Of a stretch of 64,000 nucleotides of DNA, positions 25,683-34,637 are shown piece after piece. The DNA comes from Methylomonas aurea (lineage in GTDB: Bacteria; Pseudomonadota; Gammaproteobacteria; Methylococcales; Methylomonadaceae). Position 1 is the stretch's first letter. Each line of letters starts with the position of its first letter. The stretch spans positions 1-64,000 of the forward strand of contig NZ_JANIBM010000013.1 in the NCBI RefSeq assembly GCF_024505045.1, read 5' to 3'. A program made the translations under genes and the position numbers. A model generated the notes under the pieces. It was not told where the DNA came from and made no database searches. It saw nothing but the letters and a program-made list of their open reading frames with translations.

Positions 25683-26492
25683 TCAAGCTTCTGATAACGC
25701 CAGCCTCTCAGCCAGCCTAGCCAATTGCTCGTCTGCCAGCTCGATGTCGAAATGGCCGCCCAGCAAATCGCGCAAATGCGTCCTGCTGTCAACCGGCGCG
25801 CTGACCTGTTCTCCGGCATGGAATTGGGAAAAGTTGGTGTTGAACAACTGCACCCAGCCCGAGGCGGTATTGCGGCAAATCAACAGATTTTGCGACAGCA
25901 GCGACTGATCCCAGGTCGTGCAGACCAGATTGGCCGCTTCCAGGTCGCAGCGCTGCACTCTGGAGCGGTCGAAACTGTACAGCGCAAACCATTCGCCGTC
26001 TTGCTGCCGTTCCAGCACGGTTTCCCCCGATTCCGCCTCCAAACGCAAGCGAAACCGGTTATGGTCCAGGGTTTGTTCCTGCTCGGTGCCCAGCCGCAAC
26101 GGCCGGTAGTGGCTGGGGCCGCCGAAACCGACATCGACCAGCCAGGATTCGCCGTCGGCCTCGACGATAAAGGCCAAATGTAGCCGCGGCCCGCCCTCGC
26201 TGCGGCCCATCCGCACCCGCGCCATGATCGGCTGGTAGGTAAATCCCAGTTCGATTAGCGCCTGCTCGAATAAGCCGTTCAGCTCGAAGCAATACCCGCC
26301 GCGCCGGCTGGCGACGATCTTGGTCATCAATGCCGCCGGTGCCAAATCGGGCAGCAGGCCCAACAGCGGATTGATGTTCTCGAACGGAATCGCGCCGAGT
26401 TGCGCCTGTTGCAAAGTGCTCAGGCCGGCCAGGGTGGGTTCGGGGCGGGCTATGCCGATGCGGTTAAGGTAAGCGTTGAAGTCGAAACTCAT
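25683..26492 (-). CDS. nat: arylamine N-acetyltransferase
   Basis: A 269-residue cytoplasmic NAT that moves acetyl from acetyl-CoA to arylamines or hydrazines. The Cys-His-Asp triad is visible: RRGGYCFELNG (Cys about 68), GPRLHLAFIV (His about 106) and LVDVGFGG (Asp about 121). Length and three-domain outline match the prokaryotic enzymes. Physiological substrate is unknown. No operon partner is apparent. Confidence 0.93.
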   Translation of the reverse strand: MSFDFNAYLNRIGIARPEPTLAGLSTLQQAQLGAIPFENINPLLGLLPDLAPAALMTKIVASRRGGYCFELNGLFEQALIELGFTYQPIMARVRMGRSEGGPRLHLAFIVEADGESWLVDVGFGGPSHYRPLRLGTEQEQTLDHNRFRLRLEAESGETVLERQQDGEWFALYSFDRSRVQRCDLEAANLVCTTWDQSLLSQNLLICRNTASGWVQLFNTNFSQFHAGEQVSAPVDSRTHLRDLLGGHFDIELADEQLARLAERLALSEA

Positions 26493-26601
26493 GGTCGTTG
26501 GTTTTGTCGTGGTTAAGCGGGTTGAGTAGGCGCAGTTTGCGCTTACGTGTTTAAGTTGCGGCCGCGGCGATCTTACCCGCCAGTCGTTAAAACAAAGCCT
26601 C

Positions 26602-27081
26602 TCAAACCTGTAGCGGGATGATTCTAGCCTGCACTCGGTCGGATATGACCAGTTCGGCGACGGTCACCGGCAGCTTAAATCGGCGCGGACCGGCGCTGCC
26701 GGGGTTTAAAAACAACACGCCATCCCGTTCCGTAATCGCCGGCCGGTGGGAATGGCCGGAAATCACGACCCGAATTCCGGCTGCCGCCGGATCGATGTCC
26801 AGATCGGCCAGATCGTGGATCAGGTAAATGCCGGTTTGCGCCAGCGTCAAACGGGCGCATTCAGGTAATTCCTCGGCCCATGCGCCTTTATCGTTATTGC
26901 CGCGCACCGCCGTCACTGGCGCCAACTGGCTCAGCGCTTGCAACACCTCCGGCTTGCCGATGTCGCCGGCATGCAAAATCCGCTCGTAACCGCGAAGCGC
27001 CGCCAGCGCTTCCGGGCGCAGCAGGCCGTGGGTGTCGGAGATGATACCGAGGCGGGTAGGGCGCGCGGGTGCTATGGTCAT
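26602..27081 (-). CDS. YfcE/MJ0936-type metallophosphoesterase
   Basis: A 159-residue calcineurin-like phosphoesterase with all five metal-site motifs: GIISDTHG (D16, H18), ILHAGDIG (D39), VRGNND (N62), VISGHSHRP (His pair about 110-112) and the C-terminal LNPGSAGPRR. Members such as E. coli YfcE hydrolyse phosphodiesters in the presence of Mn. Length is typical. Cytoplasmic; real substrate unknown. Confidence 0.92.
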   Translation of the reverse strand: MTIAPARPTRLGIISDTHGLLRPEALAALRGYERILHAGDIGKPEVLQALSQLAPVTAVRGNNDKGAWAEELPECARLTLAQTGIYLIHDLADLDIDPAAAGIRVVISGHSHRPAITERDGVLFLNPGSAGPRRFKLPVTVAELVISDRVQARIIPLQV

Positions 27082-27387
27082 GGCCCATTATCCTAAAAAG
27101 AGTAATTGGGCGATGAAAAATCCCGTTCGTCCTGAGTTTGTCGAAGGGCGGGATTTTTCATTCACCCGTTGGGTGAGTGTATTGTCAGCGGTTCATGCTT
27201 CGACGTTGCTCTCAGCAATTGCTCTTTTTAGAATTATGACTCGGTTCGGCACGACGCGGAAACCAGCGGGCGGAGCGGCCCGCCGGGCCGCAGCGGAAAA
27301 TTTTCCAGCGCATGTCGATTCCGCAATTTCCCAAACGACAAGGTTCGGAAAGCACCATAGTCTCAACCGCGTTTAAAGGAGAACACC
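27082..27387. other. gap with palindromic repeat
   Basis: 306 bases without a gene. The left half holds a perfect 12-bp inverted repeat (27114-27160, listed apart) and a smaller CACCC/GGGTG hairpin. The right half has a GC-rich palindrome and leads into a GGAG ribosome site for the YciI-like gene. Confidence 0.5.
27114..27160. repeat. palindromic dispersed repeat (REP-like)
   Basis: TGAAAAATCCCG and CGGGATTTTTCA form 12-bp arms around a 23-base core TTCGTCCTGAGTTTGTCGAAGGG (given here split: TTCGTCCTGAG and TTTGTCGAAGGG). A similar core occurs in inverted pairs at 37957-38010. It could also act as a bidirectional terminator. Confidence 0.7.
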
Positions 27388-27780
27388 ATGAAATACCTCT
27401 GCTTCGGCTATCTGGACCTGGAAAACTGGGCGAACAAAACCGAAACCGAACAACAGGCCATGATCGACGCCTGCTTTGCCTACGATGCCGTCCTGAAACG
27501 AAACGGCAACTGGATCGGCGGCGAAGGCCTGCAAGGCCCTGATACCGCCGTCACGCTACGCCATCGTAACGGCACCGTGCATTGCACCGACGGACCTTAC
27601 GCCGAAACCAAGGAACTGCTCGGCGGCCTGCTGATACTGGAAGCGACGGACATGAACCACGCCATCCAACTGATCTCCAACCATCCCGGCATCAAAATGG
27701 GCCCCTGGGAAATCCGCCCGGTAGAGGATTTATCGGCGATGATGGCGGAGAGTGAGAAAAGGCGGTTGCAGGCGGGCTGA
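27388..27780 (+). CDS. YciI-like (DGPF domain) protein
   Basis: A 130-residue YCII-family protein. It has the family signature DGPYAETKELLGGLLILEA near residue 71 and the N-terminal MKYLCFGYLD strand, then a helix. DGPF-type proteins are often encoded beside ECF sigma factors; none is here. GGAG lies 7 bases before the ATG. Enzymatic role is unknown, although YciI has an Asp-His pair implicated in catalysis. Confidence 0.85.
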   Translation: MKYLCFGYLDLENWANKTETEQQAMIDACFAYDAVLKRNGNWIGGEGLQGPDTAVTLRHRNGTVHCTDGPYAETKELLGGLLILEATDMNHAIQLISNHPGIKMGPWEIRPVEDLSAMMAESEKRRLQAG

Positions 27781-27813
27781 GTAAACCAATGGGGGAAGCC
27801 GATGGATACTGAC

Positions 27814-27996
27814 TTATGACGGCGGGACCTCGGCGACGCCCGATGAAGCAGAGTCGGAAAGCACTGGCTTCAGTTCCTCCGGCGCATCGTCGCCTATGGC
27901 AAATGGTGCCTTGCCATCCCATTGAACCACGTATTGACCGAGACGGCGCTTACGTTCGAAGGTTTTATTTACGGCGAGTTGGAGGCAGTCCAGCAT
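27814..27996 (-). CDS. small conserved-looking hypothetical protein
   Basis: A 60-residue protein from ATG 27996: MLDCLQLAVNKTFERKRRLG followed by QYVVQWDGKAPFAIGDDAPEE. The helix plus short strands look like a genuine small family found as an accessory gene, but I cannot name it. The frame is open upstream to 28116, so a non-ATG start may add up to 40 basic residues. It lies downstream of the three-gene NTPase operon with a gap of 136 bases and may be its last gene. Confidence 0.45.
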   Translation of the reverse strand: MLDCLQLAVNKTFERKRRLGQYVVQWDGKAPFAIGDDAPEELKPVLSDSASSGVAEVPPS

Positions 27997-28132
27997 GGTT
28001 TGGGTGTCGGAGCTAAGGGTGGGTTTGGATCGCTCATGGTTAGGGCTGCTTTTGTAACAAGACAAAGATCGAAATGTGCGACTTTGCGAACGCTTCCGGC
28101 TTTGTCGTTTATCCAAGGAGTTTTGCCTGTTT

Positions 28133-29548
28133 TTAATTGCCCGGTTTTACACCGCCTTTTCTGCCCAGACCAAAACCAACGCGGTAGATGTCTGGCATAT
28201 CGATACGGCCATCTGTTTTGATTTTGATTAAGCCGAGCCGTGCAAGGTCGTCTCGAATGCCTTCCCAGCCTCGATCCGCATGTTGAGCAGGTAGACGACT
28301 GCTACCAATTCCTTGAGGGCCGATGGGATAACGATCTTCCCAACGTTGGCGAATCGTGTCGTAATCGGCGGGGACATTCAAGCCTTCGAGAGCCGAAAGC
28401 ACGTCTTGTACCCAAGGATAATCCTCCGCGACTTCCGCTACCCGTATTTGCGAAGCTTTCTGGATCCCGCGTTTGATGCTTTCGTAATGAAGGGTAAACT
28501 CGTGCGATGGATAACGTTCACGAGAATCCTCGGCGGCTTGGCGTATGGCGGCGAGAAATGAGCGTGGCGAGGTCAGGCCGCGACCGTCGGCCAAGTGGCT
28601 CACCGACCAGGTGTAAGGTACACCGCGACGTTTATCTTTGCCCATCCACGGGCCTGCCAATAGTTCGAATGCGCCTCGTTGGACATCTCCCTCGCGCTTC
28701 ATGTTTTCCGATAACTGCCAGTGTTGCAATTGTTTAGCCAGCGGAGCGCCTGATACCGACTCGCATACGTTGCGCAAAAGTTGTCCGTCATCGTCTGGCG
28801 CGTTTATCAAGCGTTGCCATAGCAAGCCGTGAAGGTCGTGCCGTTGCCAGGAGAGTTCCGCTTTGGTCGCCAATAACTTCGACGCATCGGGAAAATTGAA
28901 TACCGTGCGTTCAGCTTGATCTTCCCGAAGAAAAACCTTGGCGAATAAGCCGGGAAAGGATTTTAGCCACAACACGGCTTTTAATAGACCTCGAACGATT
29001 TCGTCCATGCGCCTCCAATCGTTACTGGTTCGATCGAGCGCGTCGAAAATGATCAATCCGCGCCAGTCGCGCGGCGCTTGCATCATTTTTGCGGCGTCTT
29101 CGGGGCGCTGTTTAAGCCAAGAAACCGTGGTTTGCCACGAGTCGCTGGGTATCGCCTGCTTGGTGCGATGCGCAATCCAACGCATTATTACCGCGCGCCA
29201 AACATCGTAAGGGTCAAAACCCAAATCCAGCATTGCCGCGAAACCATCCTCATTGGGGTAGAGAGCAATCTCTTCCCGATTGGAAAAGCCGACTGTAATT
29301 TCGAGGTTAGTCAGCTCTGGCACGTGTGCGTCGAAAATGGAACGTAAATTTGTAGAACGCAATGCCGATGTCCAGAACGATTTTCCGACGCCTCTGCCGC
29401 CAACGACGACATTGGCATCCAGTCGGAGTGCCTTCACATGCGAGGAGGGAACGTATAAAGTTCCGGGGGCTGGTTCTTCGCCAAAATTACTGGTTTCCAG
29501 TGGCGAGTGAATGATTGCGTCGCGCAATGCGGCCAAGTCATGATGCAT
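28133..29548 (-). CDS. P-loop NTPase, third gene of a three-gene operon
   Basis: A 471-residue protein. Walker A VVVGGRGVGKSFW (about 47-59) and Walker B LIIFDALDRT (about 165-173) identify a STAND/KAP-like or AAA-type P-loop NTPase; an Arg-rich segment FLREDQAERTVF could be a sensor. The C-terminal 150 residues look like winged-helix modules (DDLARLGLIKIKTDGRIDMPD), suited to DNA or protein binding. No membrane helix. Its start overlaps the end of the upstream ATPase gene by 11 bases, so the two are coupled. Family not recognised. Confidence 0.75.
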   Translation of the reverse strand: MHHDLAALRDAIIHSPLETSNFGEEPAPGTLYVPSSHVKALRLDANVVVGGRGVGKSFWTSALRSTNLRSIFDAHVPELTNLEITVGFSNREEIALYPNEDGFAAMLDLGFDPYDVWRAVIMRWIAHRTKQAIPSDSWQTTVSWLKQRPEDAAKMMQAPRDWRGLIIFDALDRTSNDWRRMDEIVRGLLKAVLWLKSFPGLFAKVFLREDQAERTVFNFPDASKLLATKAELSWQRHDLHGLLWQRLINAPDDDGQLLRNVCESVSGAPLAKQLQHWQLSENMKREGDVQRGAFELLAGPWMGKDKRRGVPYTWSVSHLADGRGLTSPRSFLAAIRQAAEDSRERYPSHEFTLHYESIKRGIQKASQIRVAEVAEDYPWVQDVLSALEGLNVPADYDTIRQRWEDRYPIGPQGIGSSRLPAQHADRGWEGIRDDLARLGLIKIKTDGRIDMPDIYRVGFGLGRKGGVKPGN

Positions 29549-30845
29549 TGGTGTCTTCCAGGTTTAGGGTTTGTTCGATACCGTCGATCAACGGGCCAAA
29601 CAAGGCGCGCACCGTATCGGTATCGATTTCGGCCAGACGGCCGTGCAGGGAGTAAATGCCCGAAAAACTACGATGCCATTTTACCGCCCATGGGTAATGT
29701 GGTGCCGAGATGTCTGACGATTCGAAACTCCAGCGTTGATCGGCGAGTTTACCCGGCGGAATTTCTTCATATTGCGTTTCCAGAAAAAGATCGTAGGCAC
29801 TGTCGCGAAGGTGTTCGAGATAATCCAGCTGATCGGTTTCCGGCGTTAAAGCCGAAACGATCTGCAAGCGTTCGCGAATCGCGTTGACCACTTTGGCTCG
29901 GCGCCAATGATCAAATAAAATGCGGTAGCCCGACCACGTTTGTGTGCCGTCAATCGCGAACAAGAGCACCAGGTTCGCGCCCAAGTCGGTTACGCAACTC
30001 GAGGCCACTTCGTCGATGCCAGCGCGCGAATCAATCAATAGTACGTTGGGTCTGATTCGCTCCTCCAAGGCCGTAATCAGCCGCTGTAGTCGTTGCGACC
30101 AACTCTCGCGGGAGCTATCGACGCCCACTTTTGGCATCCAGGCTCGGCCAAGTTTGGAAACATATTCGCCAGGATCAGCTCCATGTGCTGGAACGACATA
30201 AATTTCTCCGTCGTGAGAAAAATTACTCGTAGCAAACATGGAGTCGATGATGGAGTCGGCGTTGTCGACCAAGTCCTCGACTAGCCAGTCGGCGATACCA
30301 TACGCCGGCTGTTTGTCTGCGGGTAGCAATGAAGTCGATAGACCAGGAGATTCAAGGTCTAAATCTAAAACCAGTACGCGCTTTCCGGATTGAGCAAGCG
30401 ACCATGCTGCCGTAGCCAACGCGGAAGAACGTCCAACGCCCCCCTTGATGGAAAAGAAAACCACGCGGGGTACGCCGGAAGATTCCGGGTTAATCGAGGC
30501 CCAATTGCTTTCCGTTGCTAGTCGATCAACCACGGAAATGTGTTCGAAACCTTCCACTGGAAAACTCGGTGTTTCGGCTATGATTTTATTGAGGTCCTGT
30601 TCAAACAATATCGCCCGATCAGTCGAGTACGTTCGTCGGCCCAGTTGGGCTTGTAATTCGGTTGAGATAGCTTGGAGCGTTTCAAGAGCGGTTGGATTAT
30701 CGGATAAACGGTCGGATACGATCAGCCGGATGCGCCCATTCAAATCCCGATTCAATAAGATTTGGCCTAAATTATCTAAAGCAGCGCCTTGGTATTTAGC
30801 CAGTATCTCGCTAACGATTGGTAATACCTTATCGAACGTTATCAT
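29538..30845 (-). CDS. KGGVGR-variant ParA/MinD-like ATPase
   Basis: A 435-residue protein from ATG 30845. Residues 1-125 are helical and may sense a partner. The ATPase domain carries a deviant Walker A, FSIKGGVGRSSALATA (about 131-146): the signature Lys of KGG is kept but the P-loop Lys is Arg. LDLDLESPGLSTSLLP and LLIDSRAGIDE follow as in ParA/MinD. Later segments (WSGYRILFDHWRRAKVV) are not those of plasmid partition proteins. The start overlaps the previous gene by 4 bases (ATGA) and the end overlaps the next by 11, a strict operon. Hydrolysis may be weak or altered. Role unknown; regulation of the partner NTPase is a guess. Confidence 0.78.
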   Translation of the reverse strand: MITFDKVLPIVSEILAKYQGAALDNLGQILLNRDLNGRIRLIVSDRLSDNPTALETLQAISTELQAQLGRRTYSTDRAILFEQDLNKIIAETPSFPVEGFEHISVVDRLATESNWASINPESSGVPRVVFFSIKGGVGRSSALATAAWSLAQSGKRVLVLDLDLESPGLSTSLLPADKQPAYGIADWLVEDLVDNADSIIDSMFATSNFSHDGEIYVVPAHGADPGEYVSKLGRAWMPKVGVDSSRESWSQRLQRLITALEERIRPNVLLIDSRAGIDEVASSCVTDLGANLVLLFAIDGTQTWSGYRILFDHWRRAKVVNAIRERLQIVSALTPETDQLDYLEHLRDSAYDLFLETQYEEIPPGKLADQRWSFESSDISAPHYPWAVKWHRSFSGIYSLHGRLAEIDTDTVRALFGPLIDGIEQTLNLEDTNAS

Positions 30846-31255
30846 AGAAGCCCTTCCTGATCGGCAATGGCGATAAATCTCGACACCATTTTCGCTCCCT
30901 CGCGGTGAGGATCGACCCGCGCTTGATCGAACTGGCTTTGATTGTAGTAGCGCTGCGAAACATCCCAATTGGTAAATGGATTTGATGCTGGCATGACAAA
31001 TTTGCAGCCATGAGTTTTCCCATGTCTACACGATTCGAATTTGTCCCAAGCATTGCTAGGTTTTCTCCCTTCCATGACGTGGACTCTTTCATCACTCGTT
31101 AAAGACCTGCCTTCGAGTTTTTCGATTAAACCTTTCAAACCGCATTCGGCGGCTAGCCCATAGAGATGATCCGCATTGGCCCAACGATTTGCCACATACA
31201 GCCGTTCGGCATCATCCCAATGTCGCTGGTGCGAATCCAAGAAGTCTTCAGTCAT
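30842..31255 (-). CDS. helical HEPN-like protein, first gene of the operon
   Basis: A 137-residue, mostly helical protein: FLDSHQRHWDDAERLYVAN, NADHLYGLAAECGLKGLIE, and a later NWDVSQRYYNQSQFDQ. The two amphipathic helices with a conserved-looking W...Y...AAECGLK pattern resemble HEPN-type proteins, but the RNase Rx4-6H motif is not evident. It overlaps the KGGVGR ATPase start by 4 bases. It probably acts as recognition or effector subunit of the three-gene unit. Confidence 0.65.
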   Translation of the reverse strand: MTEDFLDSHQRHWDDAERLYVANRWANADHLYGLAAECGLKGLIEKLEGRSLTSDERVHVMEGRKPSNAWDKFESCRHGKTHGCKFVMPASNPFTNWDVSQRYYNQSQFDQARVDPHREGAKMVSRFIAIADQEGLL

Positions 31256-31313
31256 TCCATATTCCTGTGTTTGATTTCATTGCGCGCTTGCGCTGGAGTA
31301 GCAATCCCGCTTC

Positions 31314-31436
31314 TCATACGGAGATCGCGGAAACCGCAATGGCATCGCCGGTTTCAATCGTATCGATAATGTGTTGCCGCAAGGGGTTGCCGTTTACCAA
31401 CCAACGCAGCCAAATATGCGTATCCAGCAGAATCAT
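31314..31436 (-). pseudogene. VapC PIN-domain toxin, truncated
   Basis: The first 40 codons of a PIN toxin remain: MILLDTHIWLRWLV carries the first catalytic Asp, ending AIAVSAISV at a TGA (31314-31316). Reading through it gives EAGLLLQRKR, the expected continuation after a Trp, so TGG has become TGA; the rest of the gene is deleted. Its ATG overlaps the old antitoxin stop by four bases. Confidence 0.78.
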
Positions 31437-31658
31437 TCAAGGGCATCCCAGTCGCTTTTCTCGACTGCGGGAGCCATGATGATCCCCGATCAACGCACCT
31501 TTGCCGGCAATTAACGGAGAGGGTCTACGCCGTTTGGTTTGAGGCAATTGGTCCAGAACCAAAAAAATAGCTTCAAATTGGACATTCGGCGGCAAAGCCG
31601 GGACGTTTAACAGCCGACCCTGTTGGTCGGTACGCAAGTAGACTTTTTCGGCTTGCAT
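31433..31658 (-). pseudogene. VapB-like antitoxin, frameshifted
   Basis: Starts MQAEKVYLRTDQQGRLLNVP, the form of PIN-partner antitoxins, and stays open to GKGALIGD. The current frame then ends at 31437. One frame over, the DNA reads IIMAPAVEKSDWDALE with a stop at 31433-31435, exactly the expected C-terminus, so a one-base change near 31480 (a GATCATCAT tract) has broken it. Confidence 0.75.
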
Positions 31659-31715
31659 GATGTTGCCCTCGATGAGTCTGGGTTTTTGCCGATTGTACTC
31701 TGCGTGTTTTTTCAA

Positions 31716-34532
31716 TCACGCAAAAAACCGCTTCAAATAAGCCCCGGTATGCGAAGTCTTATGCTTGGCGATTTGTTTGGGCGTGCCTTCCGCGACCAGG
31801 GTGCCGCCGCCGCTGCCGCCTTCCGGGCCCATGTCGACGATCCAGTCGGCGGTCTTGATCACGTCCAGGTTGTGTTCGATCACGATCAGGGTGTTGCCGT
31901 GGTCGCGCAGCGTGTGCAGTACGCTCAGCAATTGTTTGATGTCGTGGAAGTGCAGGCCTGTGGTCGGTTCGTCGAGGATGTACAGCGTGGTGCCGGTGTC
32001 GCGTTTCGATAGTTCTTTCGCCAGTTTGACCCGCTGCGCTTCGCCGCCGGACAGGGTCACGGCGTTCTGGCCCAGCGTGATGTAGCTCAGGCCCACGTCG
32101 ATCAGGGTTTGCAGTTTGCGCGCCAGGCTGGGGATGGCCGAGAAAAACGCCGCGGCGTCTTCGACCGTCATTTCCAGTACTTCGTGGATGGTCTTGCCTT
32201 TGTAGCGGATTTCCAGCGTTTCCCGGTTGTAGCGTTTGCCGTGGCAGATGTCGCAGGGTACGAAGATGTCGGGCAGAAAGTGCATTTCCACCTTGATCAC
32301 GCCGTCGCCGGCGCAGGCTTCGCAGCGGCCGCCCTTGACGTTGAAGCTGAAGCGGCCGGGGTTGTAGCCGCGCGAGCGGGCTCCCGGCACCGCCGAAAAC
32401 AATTCGCGGATCGGCGTAAAAATGCCGGTGTAGGTGGCCGGGTTCGATCTTGGCGTGCGGCCGATCGGGCTTTGGTCGATGTCCACCACCTTGTCGAACT
32501 GCTCCAGGCCTTCGATGGCCGCGCACGGCGCCGGTATGCAACTGGCGCCGTTGATGACGCGAGCGGCATGGCTATAAAGCGTATCGTTGATCAAGGTCGA
32601 TTTGCCGGAACCGGACACGCCGGTCACGCACGTCAAAAGCCCCACCGGAAAACTGGCCGTGACGTTTTTCAGGTTATTGCCGCTGGCGCCTTTGATGGTC
32701 AATTGCCGGGCCGGATCGTTGGGCGTGGTTTTGTTCGGTACCGCAATGGTTTCCGCGCCGGACAGGTATTGGCCGGTCAGCGAGTTGGCGTCGGCCAGGA
32801 TTTGTTCTGGCGTACCCTGCGCAACGATCTGGCCGCCATGGACGCCGGCGCCGGGGCCAATGTCGACGATGTGGTCGGCGGCGCGAATCGCGTCTTCGTC
32901 GTGTTCGACCACGATCACGGTATTGCCGAGGTCGCGCAGTCTGAACAGCGTGTTCAGCAAGCGCTCATTATCGCGCTGGTGTAAACCGATGGACGGCTCG
33001 TCCAGCACGTACATCACGCCGACCAGGCCGGCGCCGATCTGCGAGGCGAGGCGGATGCGCTGGGCTTCGCCGCCGGACAAGGTGTCGGCGCTGCGGTCCA
33101 GCGTCAGGTAATCCAGGCCGACGTTGACTAAAAACTCCAGCCGCTCCTGAATCTCTTTATTAATTTTGGCGGCGATCTCACCGCGGTGGCCGGCGATGGT
33201 CAAGGCCTGGAAAAAATGCAAGGCGTCGCGGATCGGCAGCCGGGTCAAATGGTGCAAGGGCTGGTCCTCGACGAACACATTGCGGGCGCCGATGTTCAAC
33301 CGGGCTCCGTCGCAGACCGAGCAGGTCTGTTGCGCCAGATATTTCGCCAGCTCGTCGCGGACCATTTGCGAGTCGCTCTCCCGGTAGCGGCGCTCCATGT
33401 TGGGAATGATGCCTTCGAACGGATGGCGCGACACTTTGGGCTTGGCGTTACCCATCTGGAACTGAAACTCGATGTTTTGGTTGCCGCTGCCGTAAAGAAT
33501 GATGGCTTGCACGTCGCGCGGAATCTTGGCGAACGGCGCTTCCGGGTCGAAGTTGTAATGGGCGGCCAGCGCGCAAATGATCTGGTAGTAATAGGCGTTG
33601 CGCCGATCCCAGCCGCGCACCGCGCCGCCGGCCAGACTGATGTCCGGGTTGTGCACCACCAATTGCGGATCGAAATGCTGGCGCACGCCCAAGCCGTCGC
33701 AACTGGGGCAAGCGCCTTTCGGGTTGTTGAACGAGAAGATGCGCGGCTCCAGCTCGCTGAGGCTATAGCCGCAATGCGGGCAGGCGTAACGCTCGGAGAA
33801 CAGCAATTGCTGATCGTTTTCCATCGAGGCGGCGATTGCCAGGCCTTCCGACAGCCGCAGTGCGGTCTCGAACGATTCGGCCAAACGCAATTGAATGTCG
33901 TCCCTGATTTTGAAGCGGTCGACGATGACTTCGATGGTGTGCTTTTTCTTTAAATCAAGGGCAGGGGGCTCGTCCAGTTCGTAGACTTCGCCGTCGATGC
34001 GGGCGCGTAAAAAGCCTTGCGCCTTCAAGTCTTCCAGCAACAATACGTGCTCGCCCTTGCGATCGTTAATTACCGGCGCCAGCAGCATCCAGCGCTCGCC
34101 TTCCGGCTGCGCCAGCACTTGATCGACCATCTGGCTGACGGTCTGCGCCTGCAACGACACGCCATGCTCCGGGCAGCGCGGAATGCCGACCCGGGCATAC
34201 AGCAGCCGCAGATAATCGTAAATCTCGGTGATGGTGCCGACTGTCGAACGCGGATTATGCGAGGTGGATTTTTGCTCGATCGAAATCGCCGGCGACAGGC
34301 CTTCGATATGGTCGACGTCCGGCTTTTCCATCATCGACAAGAACTGGCGGGCATAGGCTGACAACGACTCGACGTAACGGCGCTGGCCCTCGGCGTAAAT
34401 GGTATCGAAGGCCAGCGACGACTTGCCGGAACCGGACAGGCCGGTGATGACGATCAATTTGTCGCGCGGCAAGTCGAGGTCGATGTTTTTCAGATTATGG
34501 GTGCGGGCGCCGCGTATGCTGATGGTGTCCAC
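31716..34532 (-). CDS. uvrA: excinuclease ABC subunit A
   Basis: A 938-residue UvrA, the damage-recognising ATPase of nucleotide excision repair. Two ABC ATPase modules are complete: Walker [15 protein letters not shown] (about 31) and [13 protein letters not shown] (about 635), two ABC signatures ([13 protein letters not shown] and [13 protein letters not shown]), and zinc fingers [13 protein letters not shown] and [13 protein letters not shown]...CDIC. Length is normal. The upstream region to 34637 is shared with a divergent gene; no E. coli-type LexA operator was seen there. Confidence 0.97.
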   Translation of the reverse strand: MDTISIRGARTHNLKNIDLDLPRDKLIVITGLSGSGKSSLAFDTIYAEGQRRYVESLSAYARQFLSMMEKPDVDHIEGLSPAISIEQKSTSHNPRSTVGTITEIYDYLRLLYARVGIPRCPEHGVSLQAQTVSQMVDQVLAQPEGERWMLLAPVINDRKGEHVLLLEDLKAQGFLRARIDGEVYELDEPPALDLKKKHTIEVIVDRFKIRDDIQLRLAESFETALRLSEGLAIAASMENDQQLLFSERYACPHCGYSLSELEPRIFSFNNPKGACPSCDGLGVRQHFDPQLVVHNPDISLAGGAVRGWDRRNAYYYQIICALAAHYNFDPEAPFAKIPRDVQAIILYGSGNQNIEFQFQMGNAKPKVSRHPFEGIIPNMERRYRESDSQMVRDELAKYLAQQTCSVCDGARLNIGARNVFVEDQPLHHLTRLPIRDALHFFQALTIAGHRGEIAAKINKEIQERLEFLVNVGLDYLTLDRSADTLSGGEAQRIRLASQIGAGLVGVMYVLDEPSIGLHQRDNERLLNTLFRLRDLGNTVIVVEHDEDAIRAADHIVDIGPGAGVHGGQIVAQGTPEQILADANSLTGQYLSGAETIAVPNKTTPNDPARQLTIKGASGNNLKNVTASFPVGLLTCVTGVSGSGKSTLINDTLYSHAARVINGASCIPAPCAAIEGLEQFDKVVDIDQSPIGRTPRSNPATYTGIFTPIRELFSAVPGARSRGYNPGRFSFNVKGGRCEACAGDGVIKVEMHFLPDIFVPCDICHGKRYNRETLEIRYKGKTIHEVLEMTVEDAAAFFSAIPSLARKLQTLIDVGLSYITLGQNAVTLSGGEAQRVKLAKELSKRDTGTTLYILDEPTTGLHFHDIKQLLSVLHTLRDHGNTLIVIEHNLDVIKTADWIVDMGPEGGSGGGTLVAEGTPKQIAKHKTSHTGAYLKRFFA

Positions 34533-34637
34533 TGCGGTAAAGTCCTGGGATTTTTAACAGCCGGATACTATACGAGGCTTTAGCGGTATAGGGAAAGTGG
34601 CGCTTGCATTCCGTTACGCCGTGACCGGAACAATCGT

